This document shows, one piece after another, positions 1 to 4,727 of a stretch of 6,837 bases of DNA. Position numbers and translations under genes: made by a program. The number at the start of each line of letters is the position of its first letter. Position 1 is the first letter of the stretch. The stretch comes from an uncultured Blautia sp. (lineage in GTDB: Bacteria; Bacillota; Clostridia; Lachnospirales; Lachnospiraceae). The DNA is taken from contig UQCM01000101.1 of assembly GCA_900539525.1 (NCBI GenBank), forward strand, positions 1 to 6,837, written 5' to 3'. The notes beneath the pieces are model-generated. The model was given only the letters and a program-made list of their open reading frames with translations, ran no database searches and was not told the DNA's origin.

Positions 1-43
1 CCCCTAAAGTAGATTTGGATATTTATCTTGTCTACTTTAGGGG
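1..43. repeat. 13-bp perfect inverted repeat at the window edge
   Basis: Arm 1-13 (CCCCTAAAGTAGA) is the exact reverse complement of arm 31-43 (TCTACTTTAGGGG), around a 17-nt AT-rich spacer. Positions 14 and 30 could add a T-G pair. A fifth G at 44 could pair with an unseen C before position 1, so the repeat may continue outside the window. No T-tract follows on the plus strand, so it is a poor classical terminator in that direction. The right arm read from 29 starts with TG, as many IS3-family ends do, but no transposase is visible. Its identity is unknown: it may be a transposon remnant or an intergenic hairpin. Confidence 0.6.
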
Positions 44-87
44 GATCATATCAGATATCAGAAAAGAAACCTGAGGAGAAACAATAG

Positions 88-111
88 AAAAAAGGCCCCT
101 AGCGGGGCCTT
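88..111 (-). terminator. Rho-independent terminator of the small Cys-rich gene
   Basis: An 8-bp perfect stem, AAGGCCCC (92-99) with GGGGCCTT (104-111), has a 4-nt loop. On the minus strand it is followed by a run of six U (complement of A88-A93). It lies 17 nt past the stop codon of the 84-aa gene and ends that minus-strand transcript, probably also read-through from the Csp-like gene. Confidence 0.9.
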
Positions 112-127
112 CCTTTTAGAAGCTTTC

Positions 128-382
128 CTAGCAGTTGCCGCATCCACCGAAGCAGGAGCCGTTGTTTCCACATCCGCAGAGCAGAAGTAAAACAATGATA
201 ATACAGCAGTTGTCACCGCCGAAACCACAGCCGTTGCCGCATCCGTTGTTGCCACAGCAGCTTAAAAGGATAATGATCCAGAGAATCCAGTTATTACCGA
301 ATCCGCATCCGGAATTGTTACAGGAATTGCTTGAAACACCTTCACATCCACATCCACAGTTTGTTGCTGCTAAATCACTCAT
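128..382 (-). CDS. Small Cys/Gly/Asn-rich protein with two hydrophobic segments, probable sporulation/coat protein
   Basis: This 84-aa protein is dominated by Cys, Gly and Asn. Its core is an imperfect duplication: a GCGFG box, a short hydrophobic stretch (WILWIIILL, about residues 32-40), then CCGNNGCGN; after that a second GCGFG box, a second hydrophobic stretch (IIIVLLLL, about residues 61-68), then CGCGNNGS. Proteins of this look in clostridia are often annotated as 'chorion class high-cysteine protein'. The layout of one Gly-rich box plus a short hydrophobic run also resembles the YjcZ-type small sporulation proteins, here doubled; that comparison is from memory. The start is set by GGAGGA at 391-396, 8 nt before the ATG. 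It has its own terminator and a sigma-K-like promoter, which suggests late mother-cell expression. Cys-rich proteins of this kind may cross-link in the spore coat, but that role is inferred. The protein could be membrane-associated instead. Confidence 0.8.
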   Translation of the reverse strand: MSDLAATNCGCGCEGVSSNSCNNSGCGFGNNWILWIIILLSCCGNNGCGNGCGFGGDNCCIIIVLLLLCGCGNNGSCFGGCGNC

Positions 383-414
383 ATTTTTGTTCCTCCAGAT
401 TTCTGATTACACTG

Positions 415-443
415 TATGATATGTGGGAGGGCTTGTCGTGGTT
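415..443 (-). promoter_or_regulatory. Sigma-K-like (mother-cell) promoter of the small Cys-rich gene
   Basis: On the minus strand, CATATCATA (423 down to 415) fits the sigma-K -10 pattern CATAnnnTA exactly. AACC (443 to 440), 16 nt upstream, fits the short mACm -35 element. An overlapping CATACAGT (418 to 411) fits the sigma-E -10 pattern CATACAnT, but no ATA-type -35 lies at the right distance. A transcript starting just downstream would have a leader of roughly 25-30 nt including the RBS. The -35 lies over the stop codon of the Csp-like gene. The consensus is that of Bacillus/Clostridium sigma factors; use here is an inference. Confidence 0.45.
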
Positions 444-2145
444 ACTGTTCCATGAGATTTTGAAAAATCTGATATAGATTTAATGTACCGAATCCCCATT
501 CCCGGTTGGGATAAAGAAACTGTGGGCTGCGTGTAGCTCCCCGGATCAGGAATCCCTGTACCTCAAAATTCGTGAAAAGACGATCCGGATTCTGGTCCAT
601 TCCCCAGTTTACCAGAAGTGCTACGGCTCCTGCCGTGATTGCAGCAGCCACACTGGAGCCGGTATAGGCTGCATAGCCGCCGCTGATCTGAGGGCCTGGA
701 ACATTGACACCTGGAGCTGCAATATCCGGTTTGATCTTGCCGTCTTTTGTATAACCTCTGCTGGAATTGATAAACAGGCTTCCGTTATAGGCATTATAGG
801 TGCTGATTGTAATTACCTCTTCCGTGGAAGAAGGAGTCGTCAGTGTTGTGTCAGGATTCGGGGCCAGAAATACAGTATCCGGCGAAAGGAAGCCGGTAAC
901 GGGTAGCCACATATGAAACACCCCGTTGATAAAAACATCATTATAGACGCGGATCGTCCAGATACCGGGTGTTGGATTGCGAAAGCGCAAAAGAATCAGT
1001 TCATTTCCGGAAGCCGCCTCCACAATTTCGTAATACAGTTCGATTACCGTCCGCTCAAGAGTAAAACGAAGGGTAACACTTTGTCCTAATCTGGCTGGAA
1101 TTCTCTGAATGGTTTCTCCAAGAGGTGATACGATACCTACAGAGTAGAGCTCCGGAGGCTGTCCCCACAGTTCCAGTGAAAATCCCCGGTCGCTTTCATT
1201 TACCAGAATTTCTGCGGTCTGCATCCCCCCCGGTTCATCAATTTTGCCGTAAAAATGGTGCCCCATTCCTGCTTCATTTCCGGCGGCAACGGTGATATAA
1301 CATCCGGTAAAGCCGGAATAATAGGTCAGTATCTGGGCTAGAGGTGAATCACCTGTATGACTTCCCTGCGTGGAACCAAGCCCCAGACAGATCACGATCG
1401 GTTTCTGCAGCTCATAACTGACCTCGAGAAGATAACGCATTGCCATCATAATATCGGTTTCCTGAAAAGCCAGGGCATTCTCTCTGATTAAGTAAAAGTC
1501 TCTCAGATTCTGCTTGGCAGGCTTCAGCTTGACGATGACAAGATCGGCTCCCGGAGCTGCTCCGGTGAAATCCTGTGAAGGATCAGGGCTGCCGGCTGCA
1601 ATACCGGCGATCAAAGTGCCGTGTCCGTCCTCATCGCGGCTGGGAACTACCATATAAGGTGATTCAGAAGCCAGTGCATCATTCATCTGTTCCCGGGTAT
1701 AAACAGAACCATAAAAGATATTCTCCGGCGAATTTCCTGTCTGAATCGTCTGATCCCAGATGCGCAGGATACGGCTGCTTCCGTCAGAACGGCGAAAAGC
1801 GGGCAGTGTATAGTCAATGCCTGTGTCAATGAAACCAAGAATGATATCTTTACCGGTGTAGTTCAGAAGAGGCTGCGTCTGAACCTGCAGAATACCGGAA
1901 ACCTCCAGACTGGTGGTATCCAGAGTTGTAAACAGCTTGGGGACTGCATAGTACCCCAGTGTTTCCATAGGATTTCCTGAGAAAAGATCCCTTCGGATGT
2001 GCACCATGCCAAATCCCCCTCCAAATGCCTGTGCCCCATAGTTTTCATACTCCTGCAGCCATACCTCAGGACTCGATTTGAAATTCCGTATAAAGTCCAG
2101 ATAATCATTGGAAAGTATCATTTCTCTTATTTCCTCTTCATTCAT
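442..2145 (-). CDS. Csp-like subtilisin (S8) germination protease
   Basis: This 567-aa S8 peptidase has the Csp-family layout. An N-terminal prodomain-like region (about residues 1-80) precedes the catalytic domain. Asp107 lies in GFIDTGIDY, His175 in DEDGHGT, the oxyanion Asn290 in AAGNEAG, and Ser498 in TGSSVAAA (family usual: GTS). About 150 residues rich in beta-strand character lie between Asn290 and the Ser motif, matching the jelly-roll insert of CspB proteases. The complete triad predicts an active enzyme, unlike pseudoproteases such as C. difficile CspC. Known family members act in the spore, cleaving pro-SleC cortex hydrolase or sensing germinants; no sleC is present here. There is no signal peptide. 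The start at 2145 is chosen because AGGAGG precedes it by 4 nt; in-frame ATGs at 2166 and 2178 lack an RBS. It is divergent from a second subtilase, and the 84-aa gene follows it. cspB-like identity is likely, but no exact symbol is assigned because Lachnospiraceae carry several paralogues. Confidence 0.85.
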   Translation of the reverse strand: MNEEEIREMILSNDYLDFIRNFKSSPEVWLQEYENYGAQAFGGGFGMVHIRRDLFSGNPMETLGYYAVPKLFTTLDTTSLEVSGILQVQTQPLLNYTGKDIILGFIDTGIDYTLPAFRRSDGSSRILRIWDQTIQTGNSPENIFYGSVYTREQMNDALASESPYMVVPSRDEDGHGTLIAGIAAGSPDPSQDFTGAAPGADLVIVKLKPAKQNLRDFYLIRENALAFQETDIMMAMRYLLEVSYELQKPIVICLGLGSTQGSHTGDSPLAQILTYYSGFTGCYITVAAGNEAGMGHHFYGKIDEPGGMQTAEILVNESDRGFSLELWGQPPELYSVGIVSPLGETIQRIPARLGQSVTLRFTLERTVIELYYEIVEAASGNELILLRFRNPTPGIWTIRVYNDVFINGVFHMWLPVTGFLSPDTVFLAPNPDTTLTTPSSTEEVITISTYNAYNGSLFINSSRGYTKDGKIKPDIAAPGVNVPGPQISGGYAAYTGSSVAAAITAGAVALLVNWGMDQNPDRLFTNFEVQGFLIRGATRSPQFLYPNREWGFGTLNLYQIFQNLMEQ

Positions 2146-2149
2146 ACAA

Positions 2150-2155
2150 CCTCCT
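2150..2155 (-). promoter_or_regulatory. Ribosome binding site deciding the Csp-like start
   Basis: AGGAGG on the minus strand lies 4 nt before the ATG at 2145. It sits inside the coding sequence of the longer 578-aa reading (ATG at 2178), which has no such site. The 567-aa start is therefore preferred. Confidence 0.85.
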
Positions 2156-2179
2156 GTTTCATTCATGCGTCGATCCATA

Positions 2180-2188
2180 CATTCTATG
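2180..2188. repeat. 9-bp direct repeat (left), putative target-site duplication
   Basis: CATTCTATG here is identical to 2256-2264. The two copies abut the ends of the 67-bp repeat element exactly, as a duplication made on insertion would. Confidence 0.55.
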
Positions 2189-2255
2189 ATGTTTTTCGGA
2201 TTTTGGGAGCACGAAGTGTGGAAAAATCGACGTAAGGCTCATTTGTCGGGCAACT
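2189..2255 (+). repeat. Dispersed intergenic repeat element, copy A (67 bp)
   Basis: One half (2192-2229) is a hairpin module: CGGATTTT at 2197-2204 faces AAAAATCG at 2222-2229, around an inner stem GCAC (2209-2212), GAA loop, GTGT (2216-2219). The other half (2234-2254) is a module found again at 4659-4679 with 20 of 21 bases identical. The hairpin half recurs at 6795-6834 with 37 of 40 identical. The element has no ORF and lies between divergent genes, bounded by 9-bp direct repeats. It resembles a REP- or MITE-like non-autonomous element; the mobilising enzyme is not in the window. Confidence 0.75.
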
Positions 2256-2264
2256 CATTCTATG
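2256..2264. repeat. 9-bp direct repeat (right), putative target-site duplication
   Basis: Second copy of CATTCTATG, one base from the end of similarity between repeat copies A and B (2254). Its reverse complement includes CATAGAAT, the proposed sigma-E -10 of the Csp-like gene. Confidence 0.55.
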
Positions 2265-2285
2265 TTGGAACCTTACATGTTATCT
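2257..2285 (-). promoter_or_regulatory. Possible sigma-E-like promoter of the Csp-like gene
   Basis: On the minus strand, CATAGAAT (2264 to 2257) matches the sigma-E -10 pattern CATACAnT at 7 of 8 positions. AGATAAC (2285 to 2279), with the central ATA of the -35, lies exactly 14 nt upstream. A transcript from here would start inside the repeat element and carry a leader of about 100 nt to the start at 2145. The nearer duplicate of CATAGAAT (2188 to 2181) has no -35 at the right spacing. Sigma-E use fits a germination protease made in the mother cell, but the match is short. Confidence 0.35.
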
Positions 2286-2296
2286 TCGAATACAAT
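2268..2296 (+). promoter_or_regulatory. Weak candidate promoter of the 303-aa subtilase
   Basis: AATACAAT (2289-2296) matches the sigma-E -10 pattern at 7 of 8 positions. GAACCTT lies 14 nt upstream but lacks the ATA core. Alternatively TACAAT (2291-2296) could be a sigma-A -10 without a recognisable -35. It lies 30 nt before the ATG. Evidence is thin. Confidence 0.2.
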
Positions 2297-2325
2297 GATA
2301 TCAGTAACAGTTTGGAGAGAATGCC

Positions 2326-3237
2326 ATGAATCGAGTACGTGTCACAGTACATGCCGAAGAAGTAAATAAAATGGGAATCCGCGGCAGGGGAATCGGTGTT
2401 GCGGTTCTGGATACGGGTATCAGTCTTCACCCTGACTTCGGGAGAAGGATCGTCTGCTTCTGCGATTTCCTTTCGGGACGAAGAAGCTGTTATGATGACT
2501 GCTCACACGGAACACATGTCTCCGGGATACTGGGTGGAAGCGGAGCAGCGTCTGACGGAAAGTATCGGGGAATCGCACCGGAATGCCATTTGATCGGCTT
2601 AAAGGTGCTGGATCAGAAAGGAAACGGCAACAAAGAAGAAATGCTGGCAGGTATTGACTGGGTCATAAAAAATCATAAGGCGTACGGCATCCGGATATTG
2701 AATATATCTGTGGGAACCGTAAAGGAGAGTGCTTCTATGGATATGCAGCTGATCCGGGCGGTCGAACGTGCGTGGGATGAGGGACTGGTCGTCGTAGTAG
2801 CTGCTGGGAACATGGGACCGGATCCTATGAGCATCACAGTACCTGGCAACAGCCGGAAAGTGATTACCGTCGGCGCATCGGATGACTGTGTAAAGACAGC
2901 TGTAAATGGGGTAAAAACCTGTTATTCAGGCAGAGGTCCCACAGCAGAATGTATCTGCAAGCCGGATATCACAGCTCCCGGTTCTCTGATCACATCCTGT
3001 AATGCCATCCGGAAGGGAAAACGCGGATTCTATACAGTGAAAAGCGGAACATCCATGGCCACTCCGATCGTATCAGGCTGTATTGCCCTGCTGCTGTCTG
3101 TTGAGCCGGAGCTTTCAAATGTGCAGATAAAGATGCGGCTCCACGAGTCGGCCGTTGATCTGGGGCTTCCAAGACATCAGCAGGGGTGGGGGAGGATCGA
3201 TGCCTGCAGGCTTCTGAGAATTCCAGCGTTAGAATGA
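2326..3237 (+). CDS. Compact cytosolic-type subtilisin-like serine protease (S8)
   Basis: This 303-aa peptidase consists of little more than a subtilisin catalytic domain. Asp29 lies in VAVLDTGIS, His61 in CSHGTHVSG, oxyanion Asn162 in AAGNMG, and Ser243 in SGTSMATP, so the triad is complete. There is no signal peptide, no propeptide of usual length (Asp29 lies near the N-terminus) and no membrane segment. It should therefore act inside the cell or spore, as intracellular or AprX-like subtilases do. It has twelve cysteines, four of them clustered as C44, C46, C55 and C59 just before the catalytic His and two at C209 and C211, unusual for a subtilase. The start follows GGAGAG (2314-2319) by 6 nt. 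The gene ends in tandem TGA codons. It is divergent from the Csp-like protease, and a shared spore role is possible but not shown. The substrate is unknown. Confidence 0.88.
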   Translation: MNRVRVTVHAEEVNKMGIRGRGIGVAVLDTGISLHPDFGRRIVCFCDFLSGRRSCYDDCSHGTHVSGILGGSGAASDGKYRGIAPECHLIGLKVLDQKGNGNKEEMLAGIDWVIKNHKAYGIRILNISVGTVKESASMDMQLIRAVERAWDEGLVVVVAAGNMGPDPMSITVPGNSRKVITVGASDDCVKTAVNGVKTCYSGRGPTAECICKPDITAPGSLITSCNAIRKGKRGFYTVKSGTSMATPIVSGCIALLLSVEPELSNVQIKMRLHESAVDLGLPRHQQGWGRIDACRLLRIPALE

Positions 3238-3252
3238 TGATGAAAAAAAACA

Positions 3253-3281
3253 TTGCGTAAAATGAAATTTTGATTTACTAT
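3253..3281 (+). promoter_or_regulatory. Sigma-A-like promoter of isocitrate dehydrogenase
   Basis: TTGCGT (3253-3258) and TACTAT (3276-3281) are separated by 17 nt. The -35 has the TTG core and the -10 matches TATAAT at 4 of 6. The resulting leader is about 75 nt. No terminator separates it from the upstream protease gene, so read-through is possible. Confidence 0.4.
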
Positions 3282-3328
3282 TAACGCAGATAACCATTCA
3301 GTGAATGTACGAATCTGCTGAATCGTTA
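3282..3328 (+). other. Foldable 5' leader of isocitrate dehydrogenase
   Basis: Nested inverted repeats lie between the proposed promoter and the RBS: TAACG (3282-3286) with CGTTA (3324-3328), CAGAT (3287-3291) with ATCTG (3313-3317), and CATTC (3295-3299) with GAATG (3303-3307) around an AGT loop. Together they could form one irregular hairpin. It matches no riboswitch that I recognise, and the stems are short. Confidence 0.3.
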
Positions 3329-3348
3329 TTACGAGAGAGCCGGAAAAG

Positions 3349-3354
3349 AGGAGG
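3349..3354 (+). promoter_or_regulatory. Ribosome binding site deciding the isocitrate dehydrogenase start
   Basis: AGGAGG lies 7 nt before the ATG at 3362. The upstream in-frame ATG at 3305 has no RBS, lies in the leader hairpin, and would add 19 residues unlike the family N-terminus. Confidence 0.9.
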
Positions 3355-3361
3355 ACATATT

Positions 3362-4570
3362 ATGGAAAAAATCAAAATGACAACACCGCTGGTTGAAATG
3401 GACGGAGATGAAATGACAAGAATTCTCTGGAAGATGATCAAGGATGAGCTGCTGCTTCCATTTATTGATCTGAAAACAGAGTATTATGATCTGGGGCTTG
3501 AACACCGTAATGAGACAAACGATCAGGTAACCTTTGACAGTGCGAATGCAACAAAAAAATACGGTGTGGCTGTAAAATGTGCAACGATCACTCCGAATGC
3601 CGCAAGGATGACAGAATACAATCTTAAGGAAATGTGGAAAAGTCCGAACGGTACGATCCGCGCGATTCTGGATGGAACTGTATTTCGTACCCCGATCGTT
3701 GTAAAGGGAATTGAACCGTGTGTAAAGAACTGGAAAAAACCAATCACACTTGCAAGACATGCTTATGGTGATGTTTATAAAGCATCTGAGATAAAAGTGG
3801 GCGGCCCTGGAAAAGCAGAACTGGTATTTACTGCGGAAGATGGAACTGAGACGAGAGAATTGATTCATGAATTCAAGGGTGCCGGTGTGCTTCAGGGAAT
3901 GCACAATACCGAGGCTTCGATCACAAGCTTTGCAAAGAGCTGCTTTAACTATGCGCTGGATACGAAACAGGATCTGTGGTTCGCCACAAAGGATACGATT
4001 TCCAAGAAATATGATCATACATTCAAGGATATCTTCCAGGAAATCTATGAGAAAGAATACAGGGAGAAATTTGAACAGTCAGGTATCACGTACTTCTATA
4101 CTCTGATCGATGATGCAGTTGCACGTGTCATGAAAGCGGAAGGCGGCTTTATCTGGGCATGCAAGAACTATGACGGCGATGTTATGAGTGATATGGTATC
4201 CTCGGCTTTCGGTTCTCTGGCGATGATGACCTCCGTACTGGTGTCTCCGGATGGAAATTTCGAGTATGAGGCTGCACACGGTACGGTACAGCGTCATTAC
4301 TACAAGCACCTGAAGGGAGAGGAGACATCCACAAATTCCGTTGCAACCATTTTCGCATGGTCAGGAGCACTGCGTAAGCGTGGTGAACTGGATCAGATTC
4401 CGGAGCTTGTAACTTTTGCAGATAAGCTGGAGGCAGCTACAGTGAAGACCATCGAGGACGGAAGGATGACAAAAGACCTTGCACTGATTACTTCCATTGA
4501 GAATCCGACCGTATTAAACAGCGAAGGCTTTATCAAAGCAGTAAGAGAAGAATTAGAAAAGACACTGTAG
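3362..4570 (+). CDS. icd: NADP-dependent isocitrate dehydrogenase (EC 1.1.1.42), eukaryote-like homodimeric type
   Basis: This 402-aa cytosolic enzyme oxidatively decarboxylates isocitrate to 2-oxoglutarate and makes NADPH, supplying carbon for glutamate synthesis and reducing power. It belongs to the type II group close to animal IDH1/IDH2 rather than the E. coli type. The substrate residues Ser94 (KSPNGTIR), Arg100, Arg109, Arg132 (ARHAYGD) and Tyr139 fall at the same numbers as in human IDH1. The catalytic Lys210 is in TKDTISKKYD. The metal ligands are Asp250, Asp273 and Asp277 (NYDGDVMSD). HGTVQRHY keeps the Arg311-His312 pair that reads the NADP 2'-phosphate, so NADP specificity is expected. 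Length is normal for the family and no domain is missing. It is a single-gene unit with its own promoter, leader and terminator. No citrate synthase or aconitase gene is adjacent, as expected for anaerobes with a split TCA pathway. Confidence 0.96.
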   Translation: MEKIKMTTPLVEMDGDEMTRILWKMIKDELLLPFIDLKTEYYDLGLEHRNETNDQVTFDSANATKKYGVAVKCATITPNAARMTEYNLKEMWKSPNGTIRAILDGTVFRTPIVVKGIEPCVKNWKKPITLARHAYGDVYKASEIKVGGPGKAELVFTAEDGTETRELIHEFKGAGVLQGMHNTEASITSFAKSCFNYALDTKQDLWFATKDTISKKYDHTFKDIFQEIYEKEYREKFEQSGITYFYTLIDDAVARVMKAEGGFIWACKNYDGDVMSDMVSSAFGSLAMMTSVLVSPDGNFEYEAAHGTVQRHYYKHLKGEETSTNSVATIFAWSGALRKRGELDQIPELVTFADKLEAATVKTIEDGRMTKDLALITSIENPTVLNSEGFIKAVREELEKTL

Positions 4571-4590
4571 TCTTCAGTCACATAAATAGG

Positions 4591-4630
4591 AAAAACAGAC
4601 CGTGCAGGATGCATTATTCGGTCTGTTTTT
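4591..4630. terminator. Bidirectional rho-independent terminator between icd and the ABC-F gene
   Basis: The 12-bp perfect stem is AAAAACAGACCG (4591-4602) with CGGTCTGTTTTT (4619-4630). The 16-nt loop contains a further TGCA/TGCA mini-stem. T-rich sequence follows on the plus strand, and the A5 at the left end gives a U-run on the minus strand. It lies 20 nt after the icd stop and about 97 nt after the ABC-F stop, serving both convergent genes. Confidence 0.92.
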
Positions 4631-4658
4631 CTCTTTCTTAACATAAATCATAGGATAT

Positions 4659-4708
4659 GCTGCCCGACAAATGAGCCTTGCGATGATTTTTCCTTTCTTT
4701 GCACTCCC
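4659..4708 (-). repeat. Dispersed intergenic repeat element, copy B (decayed)
   Basis: Ungapped comparison with the reverse complement of 2205-2254 gives 40 of 50 identical bases, with 20 of 21 over the first module (4659-4679). The hairpin half has lost most pairing: the inner GCAC/GTGT stem of copy A reads GTGC/GAAA here, and the outer arm is no longer complementary. No direct repeats were found at its ends. It lies in the 3' region shared by icd and the ABC-F gene. Confidence 0.7.
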
Positions 4709-4727
4709 ATTTGTCCCCTGGCTTATA

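Noticed and set aside
48..61. Tandem ATATCAG repeat
   Set aside because: Only two 7-bp units in AT-rich DNA; chance is a sufficient explanation.
135..419. Plus-strand 94-codon reading frame opposite the small Cys-rich gene
   Set aside because: Its Pro/His/Gln-rich content is what the complement of Cys/Gly/Asn codons gives. It has no RBS, and the opposite strand has RBS, promoter and terminator.
2145..2178. Longer N-terminus for the Csp-like protease (ATG at 2178 or 2166)
   Set aside because: No RBS precedes either ATG, while AGGAGG lies inside this extension 4 nt before the ATG at 2145.
3329..4018. 229-codon minus-strand frame within icd
   Set aside because: It is antisense to a highly conserved enzyme, shows no family motifs and has no ribosome binding site.
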